Numbered from the stretch's first letter, positions 42,106 through 52,252 are shown. The stretch is DNA of 64,000 bases from CAVUCH01 sp963739995 (GCA_963739995.1 CAVUCH010000021.1:124001-188000); one strand, 5' to 3'. The notes: generated by a model from the sequence alone, not told the origin. Made by a program: numbers and translations.

Positions 42106-44867
42106 CTTTCGGCGGTCTCGATCCCGAGGCGCTGCCGCTTCAGATACAAGCCCTTTCGCGACAGGCCCAGCATCCTGGCGACCTGCTCGACGCGTCCGCT
42201 GCAGACGCGCATCGCGTGCCCGATCATCGAGCGCTCGACGTGCTCGATCACCGCGGCGAGCGGCTGATCCATCCGCACGACAAGCTCGGTGGGCTCGAGC
42301 TCGCGCTCCGACGCCGGCCGCGTGCGCCGGCTCGCGAGGATGTTGCCGTGCAGGTGTTCGGGCATGAGGACGGCGTCGGTTTCGGCAAGCGCGGCCATTC
42401 GCCGCAGCTCGTTCATCAGTTCCCGCACGTTCCCCGGCCACGAGTAGAGCACGAGGTATTCCAGCGTCTCGTCCGCGAGACGGAGGCAGCCCTTGCTGAA
42501 ATCACGCGCGAAGCGCTCGAGGAACACCTCGACCAGCTTTGGTATCTCCTCGCGGCGCTCGCGCAGGGGAGGGATGTGGAGCCCCACGTTCAACCGGAAG
42601 AACAGATCTTCGCGGAAGCGCCCCTCGCGAACGAGCTGGCTCAGGTCGTGGTTGGTGGCGGCGACGACGCGGACGTTGGTGCGCACCGGGTGCGCCTCGC
42701 CGAGCGGCTGTACTTCGCCGGTTTCCAGGAATCGCAGCAGCTTCGGCTGGAGGTCCCGGCCGATTTCCCCGATTTCGTCGAGGAACACCGTGCCGCCTTC
42801 GGCAGATCGGATCACGCCGGGGAACGCTTCGTCGGCGCCGGTGTACGCACCGCGCCGATGGCCGAACAGCTGGTTTTCGAGCATATCGGCGGGCACCGCC
42901 GCGCAGTTGAACGGGATGAACGGCTTGCCCGGGCGGCTCGCCTCGTGAATGACGCGCGCCATCACCTCCTTGCCAACGCCGGTTTCGCCGGTGATCAAGA
43001 GATTGATCGGTGCGACGGCGTAACGGCGGGCATCCCGGAGCAGGCCCTTCATCTGCTCTGATACAAAGAGCCCGGACGAGGGGTCGTCCGGGTTGTCGAG
43101 CGGCCACAGCGCGTCCCGCTCACGCGCCTCGCGGCGTGCCGCGGCGAGCGCGCGGCCACAGCTCGCCAGCCCGAGAACCGCCAGCCAGGCGGTGCGCGCC
43201 GCGACCGTCGGCGCCACAGACGCGACCAGCTGCCATTCGCGGTCACGCCAGGTGCCGAGCGGCAAGGCTGGCGGATCTGGGGCGGCGGTGGCGGCGAGCG
43301 CCTCGGCTTCAGTCCACCCGACTCGTCCTTCCACGACGGCCGCGCGCGACTGGTGCGTCGATACGATGGCAGCAGCGGAGGCGCACCCGCATGCCATGAT
43401 GAGGGCGAGCACCTCGCTGCCGAGGAGATCGGGTCGTCCGGCCTGCTCCATCAATGCCGCCGCTTGCCGCAGCACCAGATCGGCGCGGGCCTCCGCCGGG
43501 TCAGTCGTGCCGACGGACGGAGCAACTCCGCTCGATCGCGGCCGTGGAGTTCCGCGGCCGCGGCCCACGGCAGTGGCATCCGCTTCGACTTCTCCCTGGG
43601 CGCGGAGATGTCCGATCGCGTGGAGGATGCGTGCACTCCGCCGGAAGGCCACCCGTGCGCCGATCGGGTCGTCCTCGCGGTGAAGGGCCTTTCCGATGAC
43701 GCGGTGAATCTCCGCAAGGATTTCGAGCGGCGGTTCGTCCTGCGGCGCTGCAGCCTGCACGACGTCGACGGCAGCGCCTGAGAGGTCGCCGAGCTCGATG
43801 CGCGCTTCCGCGCGGAGAAGTTGGAGGAGTCTCACCAGTGCCCGGTCACCAGCTGCTGTGGCACGGGCTATTGCAGCATCACCTGTTTGCCCCGCATCTA
43901 TCCAACGACCCTGAGCGATTAGCGAGCGGAGCTGGGTGTGGAAACTCCAGACCTTCGCATAGGACAATTCTGGAGACTCGCAGTCGCGGAGCTGTTCGAT
44001 CAAACCGTCGCACTTCTCAAAATCTCGTCGTGCCAGCGCGACTTGTGCGAAACCATCCAGAACGTTGTCTCTGCAGCGAGGACTAATCTCGCTCATTTTC
44101 CAGGCGTCGTTGAAGTAGCTTGTGGCTACCCGTAGCTCCCCTTTCTTGACGTATATGTGCCCGAGATTTATGAGAGCTGCGAGTCGGGTCCTGGCATGGC
44201 CGCTTGTGCTAACCGTGTGTAACGCACGCTCAGCATGTGCGTGTGCCGTGCCAAGGTCGGACGACAAGTACGCGACGCAAAAATCGGCAATCGCAGTCGT
44301 GCCGTCCAACCAAGTGTTCTCGAACCTGTCAAGCAGGGAGCGAGCGACTCGTAGGTGCTTCGCCGCGGTGCCGAATGCGCCACGCTTAGCTTCAACTTCT
44401 GACACGAACACGTGCAGCGCCGCGCTCACGAAAGGGTCTCCCAGTTGGGCGACGTGCTTCCGCACCTCTCGGAGCATACCGGCCGACGCATCGGAGGGTG
44501 ACAACTCAGCCATCGAGGCCAGAAGCCGCAATTCGGCCCAACACAACTGCTCGATGCACTTGCCCTGCTTGGCGACCGCTACTGACGACTGCAGATGGCG
44601 TACCGACTCGTGTGCGCGGCCTTGCTCAAGCTCGACATTCCCAAGGACGGTCAGGTACCGGCTCTGAATGGACGGTTGCAGCCCCTCCTTCAGAGCTCGC
44701 TTAGCGAATCGTGCAGCCTCGAGGGGCTTGCCGACGCGGTCAAGTATTTCGACCCTCATGACCTGGAGATCGGCGGAACTCTCACCACCAGTCACTAATT
44801 CGCGCAGCCGTCGATCGACTTCACCGAATCTTCCCTGGCGCACCAGTGACATTAGGTCTTGGGCCAT
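42102..44867 (-). CDS. TPR-containing sigma-54-dependent transcriptional activator
   Basis: A 921-residue regulator. About 390 N-terminal residues form TPR-like helical repeats. A linker follows, then a sigma-54-activator AAA+ domain: Walker A GETGVGKE near 627, GAYTGADEA in place of GAFTGA near 675, Walker B GGTVFLDEIGE near 690, and LFFRLNVGLHIPPLRERREE. A C-terminal Fis-type helix-turn-helix (VEQVARMLGLSRKGLYLKRQ) reads DNA. It would open sigma-54 promoters when the TPR part senses a partner. Base composition changes near 43800 (residue about 356): the TPR half is clearly less GC-rich than the AAA half. Confidence 0.9.
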   Translation of the reverse strand: MAQDLMSLVRQGRFGEVDRRLRELVTGGESSADLQVMRVEILDRVGKPLEAARFAKRALKEGLQPSIQSRYLTVLGNVELEQGRAHESVRHLQSSVAVAKQGKCIEQLCWAELRLLASMAELSPSDASAGMLREVRKHVAQLGDPFVSAALHVFVSEVEAKRGAFGTAAKHLRVARSLLDRFENTWLDGTTAIADFCVAYLSSDLGTAHAHAERALHTVSTSGHARTRLAALINLGHIYVKKGELRVATSYFNDAWKMSEISPRCRDNVLDGFAQVALARRDFEKCDGLIEQLRDCESPELSYAKVWSFHTQLRSLIAQGRWIDAGQTGDAAIARATAAGDRALVRLLQLLRAEARIELGDLSGAAVDVVQAAAPQDEPPLEILAEIHRVIGKALHREDDPIGARVAFRRSARILHAIGHLRAQGEVEADATAVGRGRGTPRPRSSGVAPSVGTTDPAEARADLVLRQAAALMEQAGRPDLLGSEVLALIMACGCASAAAIVSTHQSRAAVVEGRVGWTEAEALAATAAPDPPALPLGTWRDREWQLVASVAPTVAARTAWLAVLGLASCGRALAAARREARERDALWPLDNPDDPSSGLFVSEQMKGLLRDARRYAVAPINLLITGETGVGKEVMARVIHEASRPGKPFIPFNCAAVPADMLENQLFGHRRGAYTGADEAFPGVIRSAEGGTVFLDEIGEIGRDLQPKLLRFLETGEVQPLGEAHPVRTNVRVVAATNHDLSQLVREGRFREDLFFRLNVGLHIPPLRERREEIPKLVEVFLERFARDFSKGCLRLADETLEYLVLYSWPGNVRELMNELRRMAALAETDAVLMPEHLHGNILASRRTRPASERELEPTELVVRMDQPLAAVIEHVERSMIGHAMRVCSGRVEQVARMLGLSRKGLYLKRQRLGIETAES

Positions 44868-45023
44868 AGCTAATTACCTGCGCAGACGAAGGGCCCGGTT
44901 AGTGTTCCGTCAGTTGACGACAATCGCGCAAGCTGGGAACGCCGCCAGCACTCGATGGGAGCGAATGAAGCGCCCCATAGCTTGACCTCGCACGCTGACG
45001 CGCCCGTGGACGGAAGAGGAGTG

Positions 45024-47030
45024 TTACCCGGGTCTACCGAAAGCCATGGCGGTGGACGTCGTCGCAACCGTCACGCTTCCCGACGGGGGTGCTTCCGACC
45101 GCCTTCCGGACGGCATTGCAAGTGCGCTCCCCATATGCGTCGCTAAAAAACAGGCCGTATCCAGTTGGTCGGTCGTGAACCGCTGTCCTGAGTACAGAGA
45201 CATAACGCCAGTAAGGTGCTCAGATTCGCGAAACAGCGGAACGCTCAAGCACAATCTTAGGGCTGGCGATGCGTCCGGAACAATGGCCGCGAGGTCCAAA
45301 GCTGCGTCTGAATTCAGCATCGGCCGGCCGTTAGCGGCGACCCAGCCAGTTAGATGTTCGCCTAGTCCGATTCGACGATCCTGGATGCTCGCTCCTTCAA
45401 ACCCACGAGCTGCTGAAATGACTAGGTCATCATGGTCGTGATCGTAGGTGGCAATGAATCCTGCGACTGCGTCAAGTGCGCTCAGCACAACCGCTAACAG
45501 ATCGTCCGCCCGTTGCAAAAAAGAATCGTTACCACGATTTGACAATGACCAAGACACGAGACCGGTCACAGCTCTATCCATTGGCCTGTGGACTCTTCGA
45601 ACGTCAGTAGTCTCTCGTACGTCGGGAGCGTTCAATCTGGCTATGTCTTCGTAAGTGGCTGATTGTGCTGGCGAGATCGCTTCAGGAGACGCTAGGCTGC
45701 GGTGAACCCTCACAAACGTATCCACCACAAGTGGGTCGTACATTGAGCCGCGACGCTGGAGCAGAACGGATGTGGCGGTTTCGTCCGACAGCCTCGGTCT
45801 ATATGGTCGGTCGCTGGTCAATGCGTCGTAGCAATCGACGACGGCGAGAATGCGAGCGCCGATCGGAATCTGAGTGCCAGATAGACCAGTAGGGTATCCA
45901 CGGCCGTCCCAATTTTCATGGTGGTGCCTAACAATTGGAATGACAGGGAATGGAAACGCAATGGCCGATAGGAGGTCTGCGCCGATACCTGCGTGCATCT
46001 GCATCTTCTCAAATTCGGCTCCTGTCAGTTTCCCGGGCTTGTTCAGTATGTGCTCTGGGATCGCGAGCTTGCCCATGTCGTGCAGCAGAGCCGATGCTTC
46101 TATCGCTTTGATTAGTCCGGGGTCAGACACCGCGAGGGCCCGCGCGAGCCCGACGGCGTAGGATTGAACTCTTCTGATATGGCCATGTGTCACCTGGTCC
46201 TTTGCATCAACCGCCATCGCCAGAGTTTCGATGGTGGACACATAGAGAGCGTTGACTTCGTGTAGATGCTTGTGGGCATCCTTCACACGATCCATCGGTA
46301 TTTTAAACGTGTAATACAGCACAAGTAGAAGAGGTACGATGATTGCCAAGTACGTCGCGTTGACGTCGTTGACTTGCACAGCCAGTAGAGCGGAGAGCGA
46401 AGCACCGCCGAAATAGTTTAACGATAACCATAAGAAGTCACGCCGCCAGAGAACCATGACCGGCCGCCGCGTTTCGAAGGCAACGGCGAGGGCGATCAAC
46501 CAACTGTTTATAAGAAAGTGCGTCAGCGTAAATATCGCGAGCGGTCCGAGGAGATGCGGAATCATCTCCGAGCGTTTGAGTGTGACGCCCAGGAGTGGGC
46601 GGACTCCCGGAAATAGATAGTAGACCTGAGCCGACAGCCAAATTGACAGGGCTGGTGCGGCCACATTGAAGGCCACTCGATGGATTTCCTTCCGCCGATT
46701 GGGCCAGAGGGATATCAAGAGCCCGTCGAGCGCGACGATCACCGCGCCAGCTTCTGGACTATAGGTGAGAACCGCCGTAAAGACGAACGTTTCCGAGATC
46801 GAGATCGTTGCGGGAACTGACGGGAGCTTTATGGTCACGGACGCACTCAAGAGTGTGAGTGCGGCGAGCAAGTACCACTGGTAGAAGTGGCTGCCTGGTT
46901 GAAGGGCGTGCCCAGCCAGGTCGTAGGCTGAGTAAAGAGCTACCGTCAGACCGACGGCGACAACGGTGGTTACATACACCGCCCCGGAGCGGGGCAACGA
47001 AGCTTGGGCCGACATCTCATCTCGATCCAC
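45024..47030 (-). CDS. membrane-bound HD-GYP phosphodiesterase with GAF domain
   Basis: A 668-residue protein. About seven N-terminal hydrophobic segments (residues 15-240) resemble a MASE-type sensor. An HD-GYP domain follows: HDMGKLAIPEHILNKPGKLT near 316 and HHENWDGRGYPTG near 372. A GAF domain lies at about 500-645 (FIATYDHDHDDLVIS, SVPLFRESEHLTGVMSLYSG). HD-GYP enzymes hydrolyse cyclic-di-GMP or related dinucleotides; both metal-ligand sets are intact. The start may be GTG 47030 or ATG 47015. The gene is markedly less GC-rich than the surroundings, like the TPR half of the neighbour. Confidence 0.9.
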   Translation of the reverse strand: MDRDEMSAQASLPRSGAVYVTTVVAVGLTVALYSAYDLAGHALQPGSHFYQWYLLAALTLLSASVTIKLPSVPATISISETFVFTAVLTYSPEAGAVIVALDGLLISLWPNRRKEIHRVAFNVAAPALSIWLSAQVYYLFPGVRPLLGVTLKRSEMIPHLLGPLAIFTLTHFLINSWLIALAVAFETRRPVMVLWRRDFLWLSLNYFGGASLSALLAVQVNDVNATYLAIIVPLLLVLYYTFKIPMDRVKDAHKHLHEVNALYVSTIETLAMAVDAKDQVTHGHIRRVQSYAVGLARALAVSDPGLIKAIEASALLHDMGKLAIPEHILNKPGKLTGAEFEKMQMHAGIGADLLSAIAFPFPVIPIVRHHHENWDGRGYPTGLSGTQIPIGARILAVVDCYDALTSDRPYRPRLSDETATSVLLQRRGSMYDPLVVDTFVRVHRSLASPEAISPAQSATYEDIARLNAPDVRETTDVRRVHRPMDRAVTGLVSWSLSNRGNDSFLQRADDLLAVVLSALDAVAGFIATYDHDHDDLVISAARGFEGASIQDRRIGLGEHLTGWVAANGRPMLNSDAALDLAAIVPDASPALRLCLSVPLFRESEHLTGVMSLYSGQRFTTDQLDTACFLATHMGSALAMPSGRRSEAPPSGSVTVATTSTAMAFGRPG

Positions 47031-47055
47031 GGGACAGACTGGAAAAGTCTGCCCC
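47031..47055 (-). promoter_or_regulatory. hairpin touching the HD-GYP start codon
   Basis: CAGACT at 47035-47040 pairs with AGTCTG at 47046-47051, extended by GGG/CCC with one bulge. On the minus strand the stem ends one base before GTG 47030, so it could hide the start or pause transcription coming from the S8 gene 155 bp upstream. No function is demonstrated. Confidence 0.35.
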
Positions 47056-47208
47056 GGGGATTATCGGCCACTCAGCTCCAAACGATTATGGGTGTCATCG
47101 AACAGTCCCTTCGGCGGGGCTCCTAGCACTCCCACGGCCGGTGGCCGGAGTAGCGAGGCAGCAAAGACAGACTCAGCCAATGTGCTACACGTTGGGGTGA
47201 GCGATAGG

Positions 47209-48910
47209 TCAAATAAGGGTATTGCCCCAGACCAGAGTGTTGCCCCAGACGAGGGTGTTGCCCCAGACGAGGGTGTTGCCCCAGACGAGCGTGTTGCCCC
47301 AGACGAGCGTGTTGCCCCAGACGAGCGTGTTGCCCCAGACGAGCGTGTTGCCCCAGACGAGCGTGTTGCCCCAGACGATGGTGTTGCCCCAGACGAGGGT
47401 GTTGCCCCAGACGAGCGTGTTGCCCCAGACGAGCGTGTTGCCCCAGACGAGCGTGTTGCCCCAGACGAGCGTGTTGCCCCAGACGAGCGCGTCCTGGACG
47501 AGGGAAGGATCCAGCGCATCCGTCCCGAACGCAACCCCTGACAACGCAATGGTTTCGCCAGCAATCGTGGAGCCGACGCTCGCAAGGTCCGGCCCGAATT
47601 TGGCCACCTGGACCGCCGCCGCCACGTTCAGGCTTCCCGCACCCCCGCCCATCAGGCCGGCGTCCGGCATGAACGAGCTCGTGATCTGCAGCGTCGTCCG
47701 CACCTGCGCCGGCGTCAGCTCCGGGTTCGTCTCGAGCACCAGCGCCGCCGCGCCGGAGGCCGCCGCCGTCGACATGCTGGTGCCGCTCAGGCGGAAGAGC
47801 GCCGTTTGGCCGGAGCCGCTGCTCTGCCGCTCGGGGTAGGTGCGCGCCAGGTAGGACCCCGGCACAAACAGGGAGTGGATGCCCGTGCCGGGCGCCACGA
47901 AGTCCGGCTTCACCTCATTGTCCAGGTAGGTCGGGCCCCGCGAGCTCCAGAGCGCCACCTTGTCGTCGGCCCGGCTCACCGTCCCCGCCGTGTCTGTCGC
48001 GCCCACGGTCAGGGCATACGGAGAGTTGCCCGGGGACGTGATGCCGCCCGCCACGAGCTGTCCGTCCGGCGTCTTCCCGTAATTGCCCGCCGCTGCCATC
48101 ACCACCAGGCCCGCGCGGTAGGCGCGCTCGACCGCCTGGCAGAGCGGATCGTCGCGGTAGGAGTCGAACACCGGCCGGCCCAGCGAGAGGTTGATGATCC
48201 GCAGCCCGTACTGCGCCCGGTGGTCGATCGCCCAGTCGATGGCCGCAATCACGTTGCTCGTGAGGCCGGAGCCGTCCGCCCGCAACACCTTCAGGCTCAC
48301 CAGGTTCGCGCCCGGCGCCACGCCCCGGAACCCATCCCCCGCGCCGCCGATGATCCCCGCCACGTGCGTGCCGTGCCCGTACTGGTCCTGCCCGCCGCCC
48401 TGGGAGCCCGTGAAATCCACCGTGGCCAGCACGCGCCCCTGCAGGGCGCTGTGATTCGACACGCCCGAGTCAATCACCGCCACGCCAATCCCACGCCCGG
48501 TCGCCGCCGCGACGCCCGACAGGACACCCGCCCACACCTGGTCGGCACCCATCGCCGCCGTCGACACCGCCATCTGCGAGCGCACCAGCGTGTCGCCCGC
48601 GACGTGCCCGACAGCCGGATCCGCGCTCATCGCCTCGAGCGCCTCGCGCGTGACCTCGATCACCTTGTGGGTCTTCAGCGGCTTCACCATCCGCCCGCCG
48701 TACCGCGCCACCACATCGTCCACACTCGCGTTGTCTGGACGATGACGCGGAAGGACTGCTGGCGGCCCGCGCTCAGCGTCTCGCGCAGGTCGCGCGAGAG
48801 ACTCGCGTCCCCCGGTGCGGCCAGGGCGCCGTCGACACGGCCAGCAGCGACAGGGTCGCGAGACCGGCCAGCCGGCGGACGAATGCGAGAGCTTTTCTCT
48901 GCGAAACCAT
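47209..48910 (-). CDS. S8 (subtilisin-like) peptidase with inhibitor propeptide and VWGNT repeat tail; frameshifted N-terminus
   Basis: The secreted serine peptidase domain is intact: Asp in VAVIDSGVSNH, His in YGHGTHVAGI, Ser in LSGTSMSTAAASG. An I9-type propeptide (SFRVIVQ, then VDDVVARYGGRMVKPLKTHKV) precedes it and 15 copies of LVWGNT end it. ATG 48910 has GGAGG 5 bp upstream and a signal peptide (AFVRRLAGLATLSLLAV). Frame changes near 48830 and 48735 must be corrected to join signal, propeptide and enzyme. The HTH gene ends 36 bp upstream, so they form an operon. Confidence 0.85.
47222..47491 (-). repeat. 18-bp tandem repeat x15 encoding LVWGNT
   Basis: Fifteen contiguous 18-bp units (core TTGCCCCAGACGAG on the plus strand) with very few substitutions: one CCAGAG end unit and one ATG variant that gives Ile. 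They form the last 90 residues of the S8 peptidase. Near identity at synonymous sites implies recent slippage or selection on DNA sequence. Confidence 0.95.
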
Positions 48911-48946
48911 GAGATCCTCCGGGGGAACCGAGAAGGGGTACGACCT

Positions 48947-49192
48947 CTAGACCGTTGCAGAACGCTGGGGCCACACGGCGGCAGCGCCGGCCGGTGATTG
49001 CTGCTGCAGCGACGCCACCAGCACCCGCTGCGACCCGCCCGCCGTGCGCAGCGTGGACAGGCGGCCGCTCTTGATGTGGTTGTAAACAGTGCGACGAGAG
49101 ACGCCGAGAAGAATGGCAGCCTGCGCGATTGATACGCTCCGCCCAAGCTGCGGCACGAACCCGTTCATTCCGTCGATGCGTGACAATGACAT
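48947..49192 (-). CDS. small helix-turn-helix DNA-binding protein (excisionase/MerR-like fold)
   Basis: 81 residues. VSIAQAAILLGVSRRTVYNHIKSGRLSTLRTAGGSQRV is split over a helix-turn-helix and wing of the HTH_17 type used by excisionases and small repressors. ATG 49192 has GGAGG 5 bp upstream. The S8 peptidase gene starts 36 bp after its stop, so it probably regulates or is co-expressed with the peptidase. There are no phage genes nearby, so a phage excisionase role is unlikely. Confidence 0.85.
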   Translation of the reverse strand: MSLSRIDGMNGFVPQLGRSVSIAQAAILLGVSRRTVYNHIKSGRLSTLRTAGGSQRVLVASLQQQSPAGAAAVWPQRSATV

Positions 49193-49214
49193 GCAGCCTC
49201 CGGGCAAAGGCATA

Positions 49215-49230
49215 GGCAGGGCTGGTGCCA
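49215..49230 (-). promoter_or_regulatory. candidate sigma-54 promoter for the HTH-S8 operon
   Basis: Reading the minus strand, TGGCACCAGCCCTGCC has GG and GC dinucleotides separated by exactly 10 bases as required for -24/-12 elements; TGGCAC is a perfect -24 half and CTGC deviates from TTGC. Initiation about 12 bases on would give a leader of roughly 12 bases that still contains the GGAGG site of ATG 49192. A sigma-54 activator is encoded in the same gene row. Confidence 0.4.
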
Positions 49231-49462
49231 CCCCTCAGGACAACCGGCGGCGCGGACAGAAAGAGTTTAGGGATGGGTACTTACGTCCTGCACCGGACGC
49301 CGGCTCGCCTGGGACGTCGCCGCGCGCGCCAGGGCAGCCTGTTGACTAGCGCCCGGACCGACTGGAAGAAAACCAAACATTCCGGGCTCCGGACGAGTTA
49401 TCCAGTCCCGAGGGGCGCGTAGTCTTTTGAGTAGCCAGCCCATTGGCCGGAAAGGCGGAATC

Positions 49463-51207
49463 ATGACCAGGCGTCGATGGCTCCTCGCGGCGCTCGTCGG
49501 CATCCTCACGGCCGCCGCCATCTCCTGGTTCCTGGTGAGGACGCGCACCGCCGGGCCCGCCTCCGCACCCGCGGAACGAGCCGCCGCCGGCGAGCCCTCC
49601 CGCGGCGGCTCGCTCGTCGGCACGCTGCGCACCGAGCCCAAGACCTTCAACCGTTACACCAGCAGCGGCTTTCCCACGCACCTGATCGCCGCGCTCACCC
49701 AGGCCCGCCTGGTGCGGATCAACAGCGCCACCTTCGAACTCGAGCCCTGGCTCGCCGAGCGCTGGACGATCTCGGACGATGGGCGGACGTACACGTTGGA
49801 GCTGCGCCGGGCGTGCGCTTCTCCGACGGCGCGCCGTTCACGGCCGCCGACGTGCTGTTCTCCTTCGCCGCGGCCTACGATCCGAAGACTGCGGGCGCGA
49901 TCGGTGAGTCCCTGCGCGTGAAGGGAAAGCCGCTGCAGGTGCGGGCGATTTCTCCCATCGTCGGTGGCACTCACGTTTCCGGAGCCGTACGGGCCGGGCC
50001 TGCGGATGCTCGACAACCTGCCCATCTACCCGCAGCACCGCCTGGCCCGCGCGCTGGCGGACGGGAGCTTCGCCACCGCCTGGGGTCCGCAGACGCCCCC
50101 GGGGGAGATGGCGGGGCTCGGCCCGTTCGTGCTGACGAAGTACGAGCCGGGCCAGCGGCTCGCCTTCGCCCGCAACCCGCATTACTGGCGGCGCGACCGG
50201 GCGGGGCGCCGGCTGCCGTTCCTCGATCGGCTGACGCTCGAGATCGTCCCGGATCAGAACGCCGAGCTCCTCCGCATGCAGGCGGGAGGGCTCGACGTGA
50301 TGCAGGGCGAGATGCGGCCGGAAGACTACCTGCCGCTCAAACGCGAGGCGGATGCGGGACGCCTCCGCGTGCTCGACGTCGGTGCAAGCCTCGGGCATCA
50401 CCTGCTGTGGTTCAATCTCGGAACGTCACGCGCGGCGAGCGGATGGCTGCGCGCGCCGGAGTTCCGCCGGGCGCTGTCGGTCGGCAGTGGATCGGGATGC
50501 CTTCACCCGCACCGTGTACCTGGGCGCCGCCACCCCCTCGTGGGGGATCGTCAGCCCGGCCAACCGCACGTGGTTCTCGGAGGCGGTCGAGCGGCCGGCC
50601 CTACGATCCCGATCGCGCGCGCACGCTGCTGGCCGGCATCGGCCTCACCGATCGCGGCAATACCGGCGGGCTCCAGGACGCGTCGGGCAAGCCGGTGCAG
50701 TTCACCCTGCTGGTGCAGAAGGGCATCGCCGCCAGCGAGAAGGGGGCCTCCTTTCTCCGCGAGGCGTTCGCACGCGTCGGCGTGCGCATGGACGTCGTCG
50801 CGCTGGACCCCGCCGCGATGATGGGCAGCTGGGGGCGCGGCGACTACGACGCGATCTATCACCACATGGATTTCACCGACACGGACCCGGCCGGGAGCCT
50901 GGATTTCTGGCAGTCATCGGGCACCATGCACCTGTGGCATCCGGGTCAACGGACGCCCGCGACCGAGTGGGAAGGGCGCATCGACGCGCTCATGACGAGG
51001 CAGGCGTCGGCTGTCGACCCCGCCGAACGGCACCGGATGTTTGCCGACGTGCAGCGGACCCTTGCCGAGCAGGTGCCTGCCCTCAGCTTTGCGACGCCGC
51101 ACGTGTTCGTCAGCACCAGCACGCGCGTGACCGGCGGGCGCACGGCGGTGCTGCGCCCGCAGGTGCTGTGGGACGCGGACGAAATCACGGTCAGCGCCGT
51201 CCCGTAG
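49463..51207 (+). CDS. peptide/nickel ABC transporter substrate-binding protein (SBP_bac_5), frameshifted
   Basis: Pieces in three frames join to a 580-residue binding protein: signal MTRRRWLLAALVGILTAAAI, GTLRTEPKTFNRYTSSGFPT, FSDGAPFTAADVLFSF, GPFVLTKYEPGQRLAFARN, then AFTRTVYLGAATP and a long intact C-lobe ending in a sentence of beta strands (VSTSTRVTGG). Shifts lie near 49808, 49963, 50482 and 50603. The fold captures oligopeptides or similar ligands. The dppB- and dppC-like genes follow on the same strand. Four indels in one gene point to sequence error or decay. Confidence 0.75.
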
Positions 51208-51241
51208 TGCCGGCGCCGGCGACTGCCCGTATGATGCAGGC

Positions 51242-52252
51242 GTGCACGGCCGCCGCGGCGCGCTGGTCCGCTTCCTCACCCGCCGCCTCCTCTCGGCGGT
51301 GATGGTGGTGTTCGTTGCGGCATCGGCCACGCTGGTGCTGTCCGCCGCCGCCGACGGCGACTACTTCAGCATCGCCTTCGGCTTCGGCCGATCGCCGCGC
51401 ACGGTCGCCAGCGCGCGCGCCGCGCTCGGCTTCGACCGGCCGGTGTCGGCAATCTATCTCGCGTGGCTGACCCGCGCGGCACGCCTCGACTTCGGCACCT
51501 CACTCACGCACCAGCGCCCGGTGGGCCCGCTCGTGGCCGAACGCGCCGCGCGGACGGCGCTGCTGGCCGTGGCGGCGCTCGCGATCGTGACGCTCCTGGG
51601 CGTGCCGTTCGGACTGCTGACCGGCAGCCGCCCGGGGCCCGCGGCGGCCGTCGTGCGCGCGGCTTCGAGCGTGTGCCTCTCGATACCGCCATTGATTGCG
51701 GCGATGCTGCTCGTGGCCGTCGCCGCGTTCACGGGCATTCTGCCCACCGGCGGGATGACGACGTTGTCTCTGGACGAAACGGGATGGCTCGAGTGGGCAC
51801 GAGACGTCGCGTGGCACGTGCCGTTGCCGGCGCTCGCGCTGGCGCTCCCGTTCGCAGCCATGCTCGAGCGTGTGCAGTCGCAGGCGATCGCCCAGGCGCT
51901 CGCGGAGCCGTCGATGACGGCGGCGCTGGCGCGGGGGCTGTCGTATCGCCAGATGCTCTGGCGGCACGCCTGGCGGCTGGGCGCGAAGCCGGTTGCGGCA
52001 CTTGCGGGCATCATCGCCGGCACGCTGCTCAGCGGCTCGTACGCCGTCGAGCTCGTCACGTCGTGGCCGGGGCTGGGCCGCCTCACGTACGACGCCCTGG
52101 TGAACCGCGACATCTACCTCGCCGCGGGATGCGCGGCCGCCGCCGCCGTCTTCTTCGAGTGCGGCATCGTCGCCTCGGACCTGCTGCTGGCGGCGGTGGA
52201 TCCGCGGATCGCCGTGCCCGAGACGGCTGCCTTCGACGAGGTGCGGACGTGA
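51242..52252 (+). CDS. peptide ABC transporter permease (DppB-like)
   Basis: A 336-residue inner-membrane protein with about six hydrophobic segments. The N-terminal FLTRRLLSAVMVVFVAASA is typical of DppB/OppB; GLSYRQMLWRHAWR is the EAA-type coupling loop contacting the ATPase, and SGSYAVELVTSWPGLGRLTY follows it. It imports peptides or related ligands captured by the preceding binding protein. The GTG start at 51242 follows that gene by 34 bp. The stop overlaps the next gene's GTG by 4 bp, so translation is coupled. Confidence 0.88.
   Translation: MHGRRGALVRFLTRRLLSAVMVVFVAASATLVLSAAADGDYFSIAFGFGRSPRTVASARAALGFDRPVSAIYLAWLTRAARLDFGTSLTHQRPVGPLVAERAARTALLAVAALAIVTLLGVPFGLLTGSRPGPAAAVVRAASSVCLSIPPLIAAMLLVAVAAFTGILPTGGMTTLSLDETGWLEWARDVAWHVPLPALALALPFAAMLERVQSQAIAQALAEPSMTAALARGLSYRQMLWRHAWRLGAKPVAALAGIIAGTLLSGSYAVELVTSWPGLGRLTYDALVNRDIYLAAGCAAAAAVFFECGIVASDLLLAAVDPRIAVPETAAFDEVRT

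Noticed and set aside
47222..47491. 18-bp tandem repeats as a minisatellite or origin iterons
   Set aside because: They are exactly in frame, encode LVWGNT, and lie inside the peptidase gene.
48947..49192. HTH gene as a prophage excisionase
   Set aside because: No integrase, phage structural gene or attachment site is visible; the operon link is to the S8 peptidase.
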